DNA of 64,000 nucleotides from Hirundichthys speculiger (Eukaryota > Chordata > Actinopteri > Beloniformes > Exocoetidae). The notes below the pieces were generated by a model. It was not told the DNA's origin, searched no databases, and saw only the letters and a list, made by a program, of their open reading frames with translations. Below, one piece after another: positions 23,801 to 35,800 of this stretch. Made by a program: the position numbers and the translations under genes. The stretch is taken from contig JAGFBZ010000560.1 of the NCBI GenBank assembly GCA_018398805.1, positions 268,501 to 332,500 on the forward strand, in the 5' to 3' direction. The first letter of the stretch is position 1; each line of letters opens with the position of its first letter.

Positions 23801-26800
23801 CTCGGAGTCCCCAGACCTTGACCGGACACTTGTCTTTTACAGATGCCGTCCTTCATCATTCTCTCTCGTTTTCTTCCCCTCCTCCTGTCATCCGTCCTTG
23901 ATCTTTTCTCTAACCACGCATGAGCAACTGATTAATCACTCATTTATCCGTGTCTGTTCTTGAGCTTTTTCTTTAACTTTCTTTCCCCTCTTCCTAAGTT
24001 GAACCCTTTTCTTGGCGTATTTTTTCCTAGGACCTGATTGTGGCTCCCTCAGCTCTGCGTTGACGGTCCTCTGGGAACGCTCAGCAGGTTCTTCTAACCA
24101 CCTCTACGTCTCTATTAGCCTGAGCACTAACCATGTAGCATGATTTAGCATCCAAGGTCAGTTGTGCTCTCCTTGTCTTCCTTCCACACTTCTATCGTTT
24201 CCTTTTTTTTTGGCATCCACGCTCTTCCCCCCTCCTCCTTTCTTTTCCTCCACCACACCACTACTCTGTCTCTCATGAGATTGTGAATCAACTTTTTATT
24301 TATATATTTATTTATTTTTACGCTGGCAGAGATGGAAATAGGCAAGTAAATTAACTAAACTGTAGCCGGCATGGATGGCATCTTTGATGTGCTGATTTGC
24401 TTCACTGCAACACAAGTTTATATCCATAAATATCTACGTAGCGCACACGCACGTCTCGGAGTAATGAAATGGCCTCAGACTATGTTTATATCCTGTAGCG
24501 CTGATCTGAAATCAATTCAAGCGATTGATTAAACGGGTGTAGTTGAAGATGCTGCGCTTGTTAGCATCAAAGCAGGCTCTGCAGAGTTGACAGTTGTTCT
24601 GTGCCTCCTAACATCTGACGAGTCCGTCTCTGTGCTTCTAATGATGGTTAAACCCTGCAAAAGCTTGTACAAACGCAGATGCAAGAGGAAAGTGAAAGAG
24701 ACAAGGGTGTGGGGGGGTGCTTCGTTCCAGTTTGGTGACAAAGAAATGACTAATTATTAGAACCCAAAATAGGAGGAGGGAGCGAGAAAGAATGACAGGA
24801 GGAGAGAATAAAGCAGCAGTGAAATCCTGTCTTTTCTCATCCCCCCCCCCCCCTCGTCTGTACTCTTTTCTCGTTACACTCACTCCTGTCTTCCTCTTCT
24901 CTATTCCTGTCACCGAGTCTGGTGGTCTGACACCCTACAAGACTAAGCCCCAGAGGACGAGGGCAAAAGACACTTGAAGAGGGACAATAAAGCAATTATC
25001 TCCTCTCCCGGCTGACATCAGTGTTCCCTTCTTCCTGCGTCGCCTCGTGTCCATTTCCTTTTTCCTTCCTGGTTTGATCTTAAGTTGTTGGACTGTTTAC
25101 CTCCTTCAATTTCTTAAATCTTTTCCAGATTTTAATCTCCCTCTTCAGCTGTAACTCAACTCTTCTCCACTCAGCATGTTTTTTCCCTCCATACTTCCTC
25201 ATTGAGTTGTCACCGTTCTCTCCATCCTGACTTCCTCCTCCTCCTCCCTGACCCCCAGCCATGTCTGTCCATATCATCTCTCCTCCTCTGCCTCATTTTA
25301 ATTTAGCCACTCAATAAAAGAGCCTCTTACTCCTTCCTCTGTCTGACCCTCCGGTATAATGGAAGATGACATGTGTATTGACTGCTGACCCTTTTCCTCT
25401 CTTCCCTCCCTCTTACGTGTCCTGATGTGAGCTGACATTTTTATTGACAATCTAGTTTAACACTTAATTTCATCTCCCCATGGGGGTACAACTCAACTCC
25501 CCTTCTGACACCTCCCTTTCTCTTCCTCTGTTTTGGGATGTCCTGGCTCTTTATTTTGTTTCGTCCTTCCGTCTTTGTACGCCTCTGCTCTCTAACATTT
25601 CTCTCCTCGTGTCTTTGAGCTGTCACTGCCTCAACAGATGCACTTGTCTTGTTTCTTGTATGATTTCTTGTACTTGTTTTCTGGCTACAAAAAAGAAAAA
25701 AAACGCACGACATGACAGAAACTGAAATATTTCATTGCACCAGTGCATGACTGGATCGTTTTGAAGCTGAGAAAATGTGGATTTTTAAACATGTATATAT
25801 TAGCTGAGCGCTCTGTCAAACAATAGTCAGCCTTGCTGTATAATTAGCAGCAGAAAATGAGTGTGTTTCCATTCACCTAATGTTCAGGTTTTATTTCTTT
25901 CACTTCCCTCTCCGTCCTGAATCCTAAGCCGTGTTCTCCGCCGTCTCTCAGCACGCTTCCTTCCCTGCGATTATCTAAACTGTCTTCCCGTTCGCTCTAA
26001 TTGTGTGCCATTTTTCCCGTGACTTCACGGTCATTATTCTCATTTCTTAAGCTCTGCATATTTTTGTCCGTCCAGCTCCGTCATCTTTTTGTCCCTTTCA
26101 TTGCTCCCGCTGCCACTGTATTCTGTTGTAGTAGCAGTGCAGCGCTTTTCCTTTTGCCTGCATCTGGGCTTTTAAATTTAATGAACCTTTGGCTACTGAG
26201 GAAGATTACATACGTTAGCCTTATTTAGTAAATGTGCTGATCTCTGTGCCAGATTATGTGGAAGACAGTGATCCACTTTGGTGGCCACCTACAGAGGGAA
26301 AAACCAAAAGAAGTTGCTTCTGATGGTGTTTTGAGTGTTTTTTTTTTACTCAGGATATTAAATTATCTTTACAGGTTGAAGTCTATGCCTTCCCTATAAA
26401 ACAGTCCTTTATGTGAAATAACGAGTTGTCAAGTGGTGCTTTAACTTCCAGAGAAGTGCTTATTCAACTCAATGCAACACTTGACAACTTTAAGACGAAG
26501 GCATTTGAATGGTCTCCTTTCTTTCAGTGTGGGAGTGACCAGATAACAAGAGCATCTTATATCCGTGTGTTCACGAGCTATTCAGTAAAACGTCTGCCAG
26601 AGAATCAGCGTGATACTGACACAACATGGAAACGCAACAGGAAAAACTACAATCAGGCTCCTCTTTAAGACGGATGCCTGCCTGCTCTGCGATCGTCTTC
26701 CAGCTTGGATGTTGGGCCTTCTGCGCACGGCAGGATAAATATCGAACGAAACAGGAATTCCCTTTTACCCGGGGACCACGGAGGCGTGGCTCCATGGAGG

Positions 26801-29800
26801 AGGCACCTGTGACGTCACCGTGGGGAGCGGAGGTGGTGGGACCACCACGTGTCAGCAGCAGACAAACTCCGCTACAATGGAGGCCAGCGCTGGCAGGCAG
26901 TTGGCGTTCTTAAATCTGACCCTGGCACAACGTGCTCTGCAGCTGCGCCACGTATATCACTGTCACTGCGTTCCAACTTCACTTGCACTGAGCGGGCCGA
27001 CTTTTTATCATTTGTCAGAGATCAGCTCCCCCCCCCTCCATCTTTCAGGCATTACATTTTCAAATCCACTGCTTTCACTATCTTTGCGTCTCAAAGTGTT
27101 CTTGGCCCAACGCAGCTGTTCTAGTCAGCTGTTAGAAATCATGTCACTCTTTTCGTTTGAATTCATGAACTAGCCTCCCTCTGGTTGGCGTCTCTTCTCT
27201 GACGTGCCAGCTACTGTGATGTGGCACTTTGGCACTTGCATGTTTGTGGCATAATGGAAAATTGATTTAGTAAATTCTTGGCAGCACTGCCTAACTCTAT
27301 TTCTGTTGCTGTGTCCTTTTCTTCTATTTGTCTGGAGACTAACTTCACTGCCGTCTCCTCAAAGCTCTTGTTTTTGTCTTCTGCTTCAGCTTTGCGCCTC
27401 TCACTTCAAATAGGGTTAAGGAGTATTTTCCTTCCGTCTCCAGCTGCACAGCTGCTGCTTCACCTCTGGTAATGCTGTTTTTCCCGTAAGCCCAGCTCCT
27501 TGTTTCATCCTTAGATAAATTCATCATGGGTGAGGGGGTTTTCAGTAGTGCTGTCGTAACACATTGTTGTGGAGTCTCTGGGGTACTAAAGAATGGGAGG
27601 GATCTATAAAGCATTAAGGGTAAAACATACGAGGCTTGATTTGAAAGGGAAAGTCATCCAGCGAATGCTCCAACAGCTACAGTAGAGACGATAAATAACA
27701 GGCTGGGTCAAACCGGAGCACTTCAGTGGCTTCACCTCTCCTTAGTCTTGTTTTCAAAGCTGAATGAACAGATTGCTGCTCATGGTTTTCATGAGATGAA
27801 CATGTAGAGTCTGAGCTGTTTTAAACAGGCTGCTTGGAACACGAGTTTTTTTTTTTATTAAAAAATTGTGCAATCCTTAATTGTAATGTTTTTTTTTTTT
27901 TAGCCAGCTTTGTCTATTTTTGTGTAAATTTGTCAAATATTAAGACGGCATCCCTACTTTAGACTATGAAAACACGTGAAGACGTGGGTTTCCAGCATTT
28001 TTTTTTTTTTTTTCGTGTGTGTGTGGAGGAATTAACGCAGCTGATTAGCAAGAGAGTCGAGATCTGATCCAGTTTGTTTCATTCAATTGACCTTTCGGTA
28101 AGCACCGCCCCCTTCCTAGTTACTGTTGCTAGGTCGGACAAACTTGCTGCTCCTGTGGTTAAGGACTGTGTTAATTCGTTATATTTTCCGATGTGTATCA
28201 TCAGTGTTAATATTATACTATAATAACGCCATGGTGAAATATTGCTGCTGGGGACCTGCAACAGTGACTCGAGGTGTCCAGAACGTTTGGAGGGACATTT
28301 TTATTCCCTTTCCCAAACTGAAAATGCAGTGTGGGTTAAGTTGTGTCCGTCCACACAAGCAACTGAACGTGGGTAAAGTTACAAAACACACCTACATTTA
28401 CTTCAAGGTAAGTTTACTTTGTTTATTAGATGATTGATTTAACCACCGTTTAGTAAAAGTAATATGATTTAGCAGGCAGGGAGGGTGATGAGTTCTCTGT
28501 TAGCATTAGCATTAGCTCTGGTCCATAGGTCTGTCCCACACCAGAGCTATGTTAACATGAGACAGTCGCAGCATTGTATTAATATAATTAATAAAGTGAC
28601 GTTAACATCACTAGCCTCACCTTATACCTAACAAAATAGATATCCATAGGGCCATATATATTTGTAGACAACGAGGCAGGCTTATAGCTGGCTAGCGAAG
28701 CTCTGGTCCATAGTGGAGAAGTCATCGACACTGGACCCCAGCAGCAATATTTCACCATGGCGTTATAGTATATATTAACACTAATGATACACATCGGAAA
28801 TATAGCGAATTAACACAGTCCTAGGAAGGGGGCGGTGCTTACCGAAAGGTCAATAAATTTTTTTACTTTATTATTGGCACATATGTGTCACATATGTGTG
28901 TTGTGATGTGGTATTCCAGTGGGCCAGCTCTTTATCTCCACCCAGCAGCGGAGCACGTTTCTACTGGCCTCCAACCACTTCGACTCGTCTACAGTTTTTC
29001 ATCCTCCTGCTCCCCGTCAGATGTTCCCTTTTTTAGTTTGCTTTGAAGGACCGCTCTTTTGGATTTCTGAAATTTCAGTCGGCTGCCCCCTCATTATACC
29101 AATCCTCCCAAATCCCGTCTTTCTTACATACTTTAATGTTTATAACCCATATTTCGGTGATGGAAATGTCCTCCCTTCCTTTGTGCACCCCAACACCCTC
29201 ACTTTGTCCTTGAGCGTTTGGGCCTCCTCCTCTTCCTCCCCTCACTGCCTGCCAGCTCTTCTTTCACCCATATTTTTCTCATCCATTTCTTCTAAGATCA
29301 TGTGGGTAGAGTCTGTTTCTCCCTCAGTCCCTCTCCTCCACCTATTGAGATCTGAGCTTTCATTCATGTCTTGAAATTCTTCCCATCTAGGCTGTTTTTT
29401 TTTCTTTATCTTCCATCTGCCTTTGTGTCACTTTCCTTTTGGTTAGCCCTTTCACAAAACCACTCAAGTTAATTTCCCTCGTCATGATACCTGACGAAAG
29501 CGACGACAAACGCTCATAAATAATGCCGAGTGAAAAGAAAAGGAATATGACGGCTGCTGGCCTGCCTCGCCCGCTCCCGCTCGCTGTTTCAGCCTCTGTT
29601 TTGCTGTAGCAATGACCCGCTCATAAATGTTTCATCAGGCTATGCTTGTAAATTCAGAGGCAGTAAATTCCAAGTGTGTTGAGACATAATTCATGAAGAG
29701 AGCTGTAGCATCGCACACGTACAGAAACGCATCGAGATACAGTCCACCTTTGTCAAGCTGATATCCTCAATGGTTTTTCTACCAGTTGTTCTCTGGAGGG

Positions 29801-32800
29801 TTGGACTGTTTGGACCCAAGGACTTGTTGGGTCAGGGTAAAGTGTAAAATAGTCTAAAGAAAAGTGTTACAAAAGCTTGGCCTTGATTTTTCTCTTCCTT
29901 CAATAGCAATAAAATGCATCTACGTTCTCCACCCACATCTGTATCTCACATAATTGGCTTACATTTACCAATGAAAAAAATAGAAAAGGCCTGGAATATT
30001 TGTTAGGTTTGCTAACACTTTGAAGCATTCAGAGTGGTTACGTATTTTTGAAGTGTAAGGTGTTTGCCGAGTACACAGACAAAGTGGAACACGAGGATCT
30101 AAAGTTGAAATGGCATGGCATTTAAATTTACTCCCGATTAAATGTTTCATCAACATTATTTATACGGTTCATAATGCATACATGTCTTGTATCGCCAGAT
30201 TTGGAGAGCTCTGCGAAATCAAAATGCTGCCAATTTTTTTTACAGCGTTCATCCACGTCGTAAATCCCTTGCAGCACTTACTCAAATGCACTGACTGCTC
30301 ACCTGTAGGGTTTTAGTGTCACACGGTGACTTAGATAAATTATTAAGTACCTTAGTCCCTCTATCCCTTCATCTGTGCTCCCAGTCATCCTTCCCTTGAG
30401 CTATCTGCTTGTCCAGGCACAAGATGAACAGCTTTACTGCTGAAGAGTTAAGTTGGAATGGATAAATATTTTAGAGCTTTTGCTTGAAAACAGGTTTCAC
30501 CTTTTGAGGGGAGGATGACGATGCGGAAAAATGACTTGCCGTGGCATATAGAGGAGATGAGAGATATGCCACTGTGAGCTGTATAATCTACTTTTAAAGA
30601 TGGAAACTTCAAAGAAAGAGAGCTGCGTTGTTGCGCGGTGGTGCAGACAAATGAAATGTGACTGACCTGTAGACCAGGGTCTCATCAGCCGTGCAGTTGT
30701 ACTGGATCTGATACATCCAGACCACGTAAGCTGCAGACAAGCGGCCCAAATCCCATCGAACCTGCGCTGAAGTGGATGTTACTCCCTGTACGCCAACCAT
30801 TTTGCCTTGCTCCTCGTCCCCCTCGTCGTCCTCCATGCTCCCTCCATCAGCCCGCTCACCCTCTGAGACTTTCCCGCTGTCACCTTCACTGACATCTCCA
30901 TCTCCTCTCTTCCCGTCCTCCGTGTCACCTCCACGTCCCGCGCCGTTGTTAATCCCTCCGTTTTTCCCTGTGCTGATATCCGATGAGCCGGGATCTGTCC
31001 GTAAAATCCCATTCGTCACGCCGCTACTGTTCTTGGTATTAACGCCGTTCCCCCCAGTGTTTCCGCCGACCCCGCCCCGGTGAGGCAGTGGGATTATTTT
31101 CAGGTCCACCGTGGCCGTCGCTTCACCTGCGGCATTTATGGCAATACACGTGTACGCCCCATCGTCCCGGGCGACGGTCACCAAGATATCCAAGGTCCCA
31201 TTACTGAAGGAACTGGTGCGTGATGTGTTTGCAACAATGCGGTCGTCCGGTGAGACCCAGTGGACTATCGGCTCAGGGTCTCCGATGGCGCGACATTTTA
31301 GCGTGGCCCGCTGGCCCTCCAGCACCCACAGCTTGTGGGTGTGACGGGTGATGAGAGGTGGTTCACAGGTAAACTCCTCCTCGGGAATGGACCAGAAGTA
31401 CCTGAGGAACACAGGGAGGGAATGAATAAACCCAGTAGGGGGGGGGCGGCGTCCTCTCTGCTTCATGTATCTAGCATCAATGAGACGGACATTTTTTCTT
31501 TTAGTTGACTGTAATCAAATTAAGGGTAAAGATCAATCGTAGACATAACCGAGCCAGGCCTAATTACTGATGGAAGATAACAAATAGGTTATTTTTATCA
31601 GCATTTTAAGGCCCTGAAGGGTTTGCGTACGTTAAGAACTTGCAAGACTGACTGACCTTTAAACTGTCTTTAAAAGATGATCAAAATAAACTGTAGACAT
31701 TATTCAATTTAGTTTTATTTGTATAGCGTCTGTTGCAATGTCAGTTACCTCTAGGGGCTTTACAGAGACCCAGAGCATGACCCCCGAAGCAAATATCATT
31801 ATCTAAAATTTATAATATTAAATCCAAATCAAGGATAATGGCAAGTAAGAAAAACTCCCACAGCGGAAGAAAAAAACCCTTAAGCCAAGCAGTGGCAAGG
31901 AAAAACTCCACTTTAAGAGGAGAGCACACAAATGACTGAATGAAATGATATAAACAGATGCAGGTAGCAGCACTGAGGTGAGATGGTTAGAGGACCCGAA
32001 CACATCTACACACAGGTGGAGGTAAACGCTGGGATGGACAGAGGATGGAACTGCTTATTCAACCTGTACCCCGTTGACACAATAAAAGCGTCACCTATAA
32101 CAATAAGACAGACAACTCACCTGCCAGCCAGGTGTGCAGGTGTGGCACAGGTCTCCATGTCGTCACCTCGGGTGAGGCGCCTTAGCCATAACAGCTCACA
32201 GTTGCAGTGAAGTGGGTTCCCCCCAAAATTCAGGCTTATGACGGCGTTGTAGGGTGTTGGGACTGATGGCACCTGTCTGAGATCTGACGGGCAGCAGAAG
32301 AAATGGAGCCAGGTTAGCTTCATTTATATGGCTCAGCGCACACCTGAAGCTCATTTAAGGCGGCATCATCAGTTTGTTTGTATAAGTAGGTATACTGGGT
32401 CCAGAGATCTGATGACCTGTTTTGTCTCAGCAAGTGCTCACTCGTATGTTGAGTGGGACTGGTTTTGGGGGCGACTGTGGAAAAGAAATGGTTCTTGGCA
32501 AGCTTTGAGGTGTGTTTGGGGTCATTATTGTTCTCCCAAATCCCCTGAACACATTTGGTCTGCCAGATTTCATGTTGGCCTTTGTGTGATCCAGATACAT
32601 GAGAAACCTTCCTCCACTGGTTAAATCATATAAAGCTACTGCACATAACAGCTGAGTGTTGGCTCCAAGTTGATGTACTTGAGCCTCTGTTTAGTGGATA
32701 CAAGTTTACCCTCGTGTCGTCTGAGCTCATGCTTCTGGAAGTCCAACCCTCTGTACGAAATGAGCTTCTGCATGTAGCTTCGTCTAAATTAGAGTACAAA

Positions 32801-35800
32801 CCTTATAAAAATTAAAACACCTTTCTTTGTTTCGTAATGCATCTAAATCATCAAACTTTCATCATTTCCTGGTTTTCATAATTTAGCGTCTTCATGCACA
32901 CTAGGATTTTGCATCCTACTGTGCCAGTTGCATCTTCATTTCTTTTTGAATAACGTGTTAAAAGCACACAGACGCTGAGTAAAAGCTTCATATGAAGATT
33001 AAGCGTCAGTGGGTAAATTTGAAAAGCACATCCAGCAGTTGTAACGGAGCAAGAGAAGAGCAAGCAGAATGTAATTATAAGTAGAGAAATTTGAAGAAGC
33101 TAAAATGTACCTTGCAAAGAGCGAGTCAGGAGGCAGTGTTCGGAGCCTGTTGGAAGTCATATCCAGTCGCGCCAGCTTGTAAAGCTCTCCAAAGACTCCC
33201 TTCTGCTATGTGGTCTATCAGGTTATGGTCCAGGTTGAGAGTATGCAGACTGGCCATGTTCTGGATGGATTCCCATGGTACCCTGTAGGAATCAAACGGA
33301 ACATTATTTAGTGATTTCCTGAGACTCATTAAATCAGTAAACGTATCATGTGATCGCCGGCAGGAGAAGAAATGAGGGAATATCTCCTGAAACACTCACT
33401 CCTCAGATGTTAAATATCCCTTGTGGGTATATTGTCTGAGACAATAACATGATTAAAGGATAAGAAGAAAGATATTGGATCAGTCAAAGTTCACTCCTTG
33501 TGCTACGGTAACGTACTTGTGAAACTCCAGAGAGCAGGGATAAGCAGCAGGTAATTTATAGTGAAAGGCGATGACACATTCTCAGTTTTCCTCTTTGTCT
33601 TTTTTTTAATGAGTTTCACAAGTCCAGTCTAAGCTGTTAATGGTGTCATTTAGCATTTTTTTTTTAAATTCAGTGTTTTGGACCAATTACTAAAAAGCAT
33701 AAACTCTCAAACAGGGCAGTGTGATGGGTAGTTTTAGAATAAAACACCTCATGATTTCACTTTTTTGTGTGTTTTTTGTTTTGTAATGCCCATTACATTT
33801 TGTGCCTTCAGGTGTTTTTGTCTGACATGGTTTTCCTGCATCGCTGGAAACAAACAGAGCTGAAGCAGTTTATGGAGAGCACAGATATGAAGAGTTTGAT
33901 ATCAGACTGTAATGAATTGATTCCAGAGCTCATTTGCTGGTAAAACTGTGTTGCTTTGCCTGATCAACCGAGTTGATTTTAGGTATTACTGAAAAGATTT
34001 TGTGTGTGGCGCCAGACATTACACATGTAAGAAAACTACAAAGCATAACTGGGTTGGTCAAGTTGGCAGTTTTACATGGATATGATATCCACATGCCTAA
34101 CAGGAGCTTTATTTAACCACTGCAGGGGGGATACCTCACCAGAACAAAACAGACTCTGAAGAGCGTGTAGTGTTTTATCAAGTGAGCCCCACACCTGGAT
34201 ATAAACCCCGCTAAAGAGAGCACTTGAAGTTTTAATCATAAGAGACTCTAAATGGACAACATCCTGAAAGAAGAGGTGAAATCCATTGCATAATACACCG
34301 CTGCGAACAGGAGAAAAGGCTGCACGGATTATAATTATTCCGTCCGATTATTCACACCATTCGAGGGGAATGGTAATGCTTTAAAACCCTCCATTGTCCT
34401 ACAGCCATCATTTAGAGATGAGTGAGTACGTACACGTCTTCATCAGAAGACGTCAATGTCAGAGAAAATTAGAACCTTATCAAAATTGGATCCGTCTTTC
34501 CTGAGCGTTCGGTCGTCTCCCTCCAGCCTCAGCAGCCAGTCTCTGTATTGTCTGACTCACACATGATTATAAAGGCTGTTGGCGTTGTGCATCTGTAGTA
34601 CACACCTGAGACTGAAACCTACGCCCTAGGAATACAGTCATGGAAAAAATTATTAGACCACCCTTGTTTTCTTCAGTTTCTTGTTCATTTTAATGCCTGG
34701 TACAACTAAAGGTACATTTGTTTGGACAAACATAACGATAACCACAAAGATTGCTCATAATAGTTTTATTTAAGAGCTGATATCTTACCATTTTCCATGG
34801 TTTTCTTGATTATAACCTAAATAACTTAAGTTTTTACATCAATAGCTATGGCGTTGTACTGCCAAAAACACTGCTTTTATGCATTCAGTGTTTTCTTTTC
34901 TGTCTATTTTAGTCACATGATGACGTTTAGTGGTACCAGGTATTAAAATGAACAAGAAAGTGAAGAAAAAATGGTGGTCTAATAATTTTTTCCATGACTG
35001 TATGTAGAGCAAGTAAAACGAATTGGATGGTGTGGCTACCCCAAACTGGTGGGCGAGCATCCCAAAAAACAAAAAAAAGCATACCTTCTGAGGTTATTGT
35101 AGGAGAGGTCGAGGTCTTCCAGTGTGAGTAAGAAGTCATCAAAAGCCTGAGTTGACACTTTGACCAGCTGGTTGTTGTTGACTATCAGGTGTTGCAGGTT
35201 GACCAACCCAGTGAGGTCCCGAGGTCCAAGTATGGTCAAGCGGTTCCCTAGAAAGGAAGGTGATGTCCGCTAGCTTTTAATCGATTTCGTGTTTTATCAG
35301 TTAAAGCATCATTGAAACAGTCATCCAAATAGGGAGGGTTAAAAAAAAAAATAAAAAGGAAAATGATGTCGTTGATGCTCACCATCGAGATGCAGAGAGC
35401 GCAAACTCTCGAGGTCGGCGAAGGCCATCGGTCGGATTAGGTGGATTGTGTTCCTGGACAGAGTCAGGTCGACCAAACCGCTCATGTTGACGAAGTCGTT
35501 CCCGCCCACTTCCGTTATGAAGTTGTCGGCCAACCGCAGCTCCACCGTGCGCCGGTCAACATGCGGCGGCACGAACAGCAGGCCCTTGTCGGCGCAGAGC
35601 GTGCTGAGCGACTCGGAGAGGTTCCGGCACACGCAGTGGAAAGGGCAGGCGGAGACCACGCCCCACGTCTCCCCCGCCCCGGCCAGGGAGGGCAGCAGGC
35701 AGCATGAGACCAGCGCCAGCCAGTGGAAGACTGGGAGGGGGCGGAGTCGGGAAGGGTCCTCCTGGTCGCCCTGGGGCAGGCGCAGTGGAAGAGATGGGAC

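Larger units (their letters stand above)
20869..30666 (-). other. lrfn4: lrfn4 intron 5 (within FN3), about 9.8 kb
   Basis: It runs from donor GTCAGT (30666 downward) to acceptor CCTCCAG (20869). The position inside FN3 after ETLVYR matches the intron known in mammalian LRFN genes, as I recall. It carries a BED-finger hAT fragment at 22914-23260 and a THAP-bearing P-like element at 28086-28854. It also holds many T/C-rich stretches, including a C13 run at 24841-24853 and poly-T at 21507-21522 and 27998-28013. No nested gene is supported. Confidence 0.8.

Noticed and set aside
32328..32624. Possible Tc1-like relic (GTTTGGGGTCATTATTGTTC)
   Set aside because: Only one phrase is reminiscent; no terminal repeats or transposase motif were found, so no element was called.
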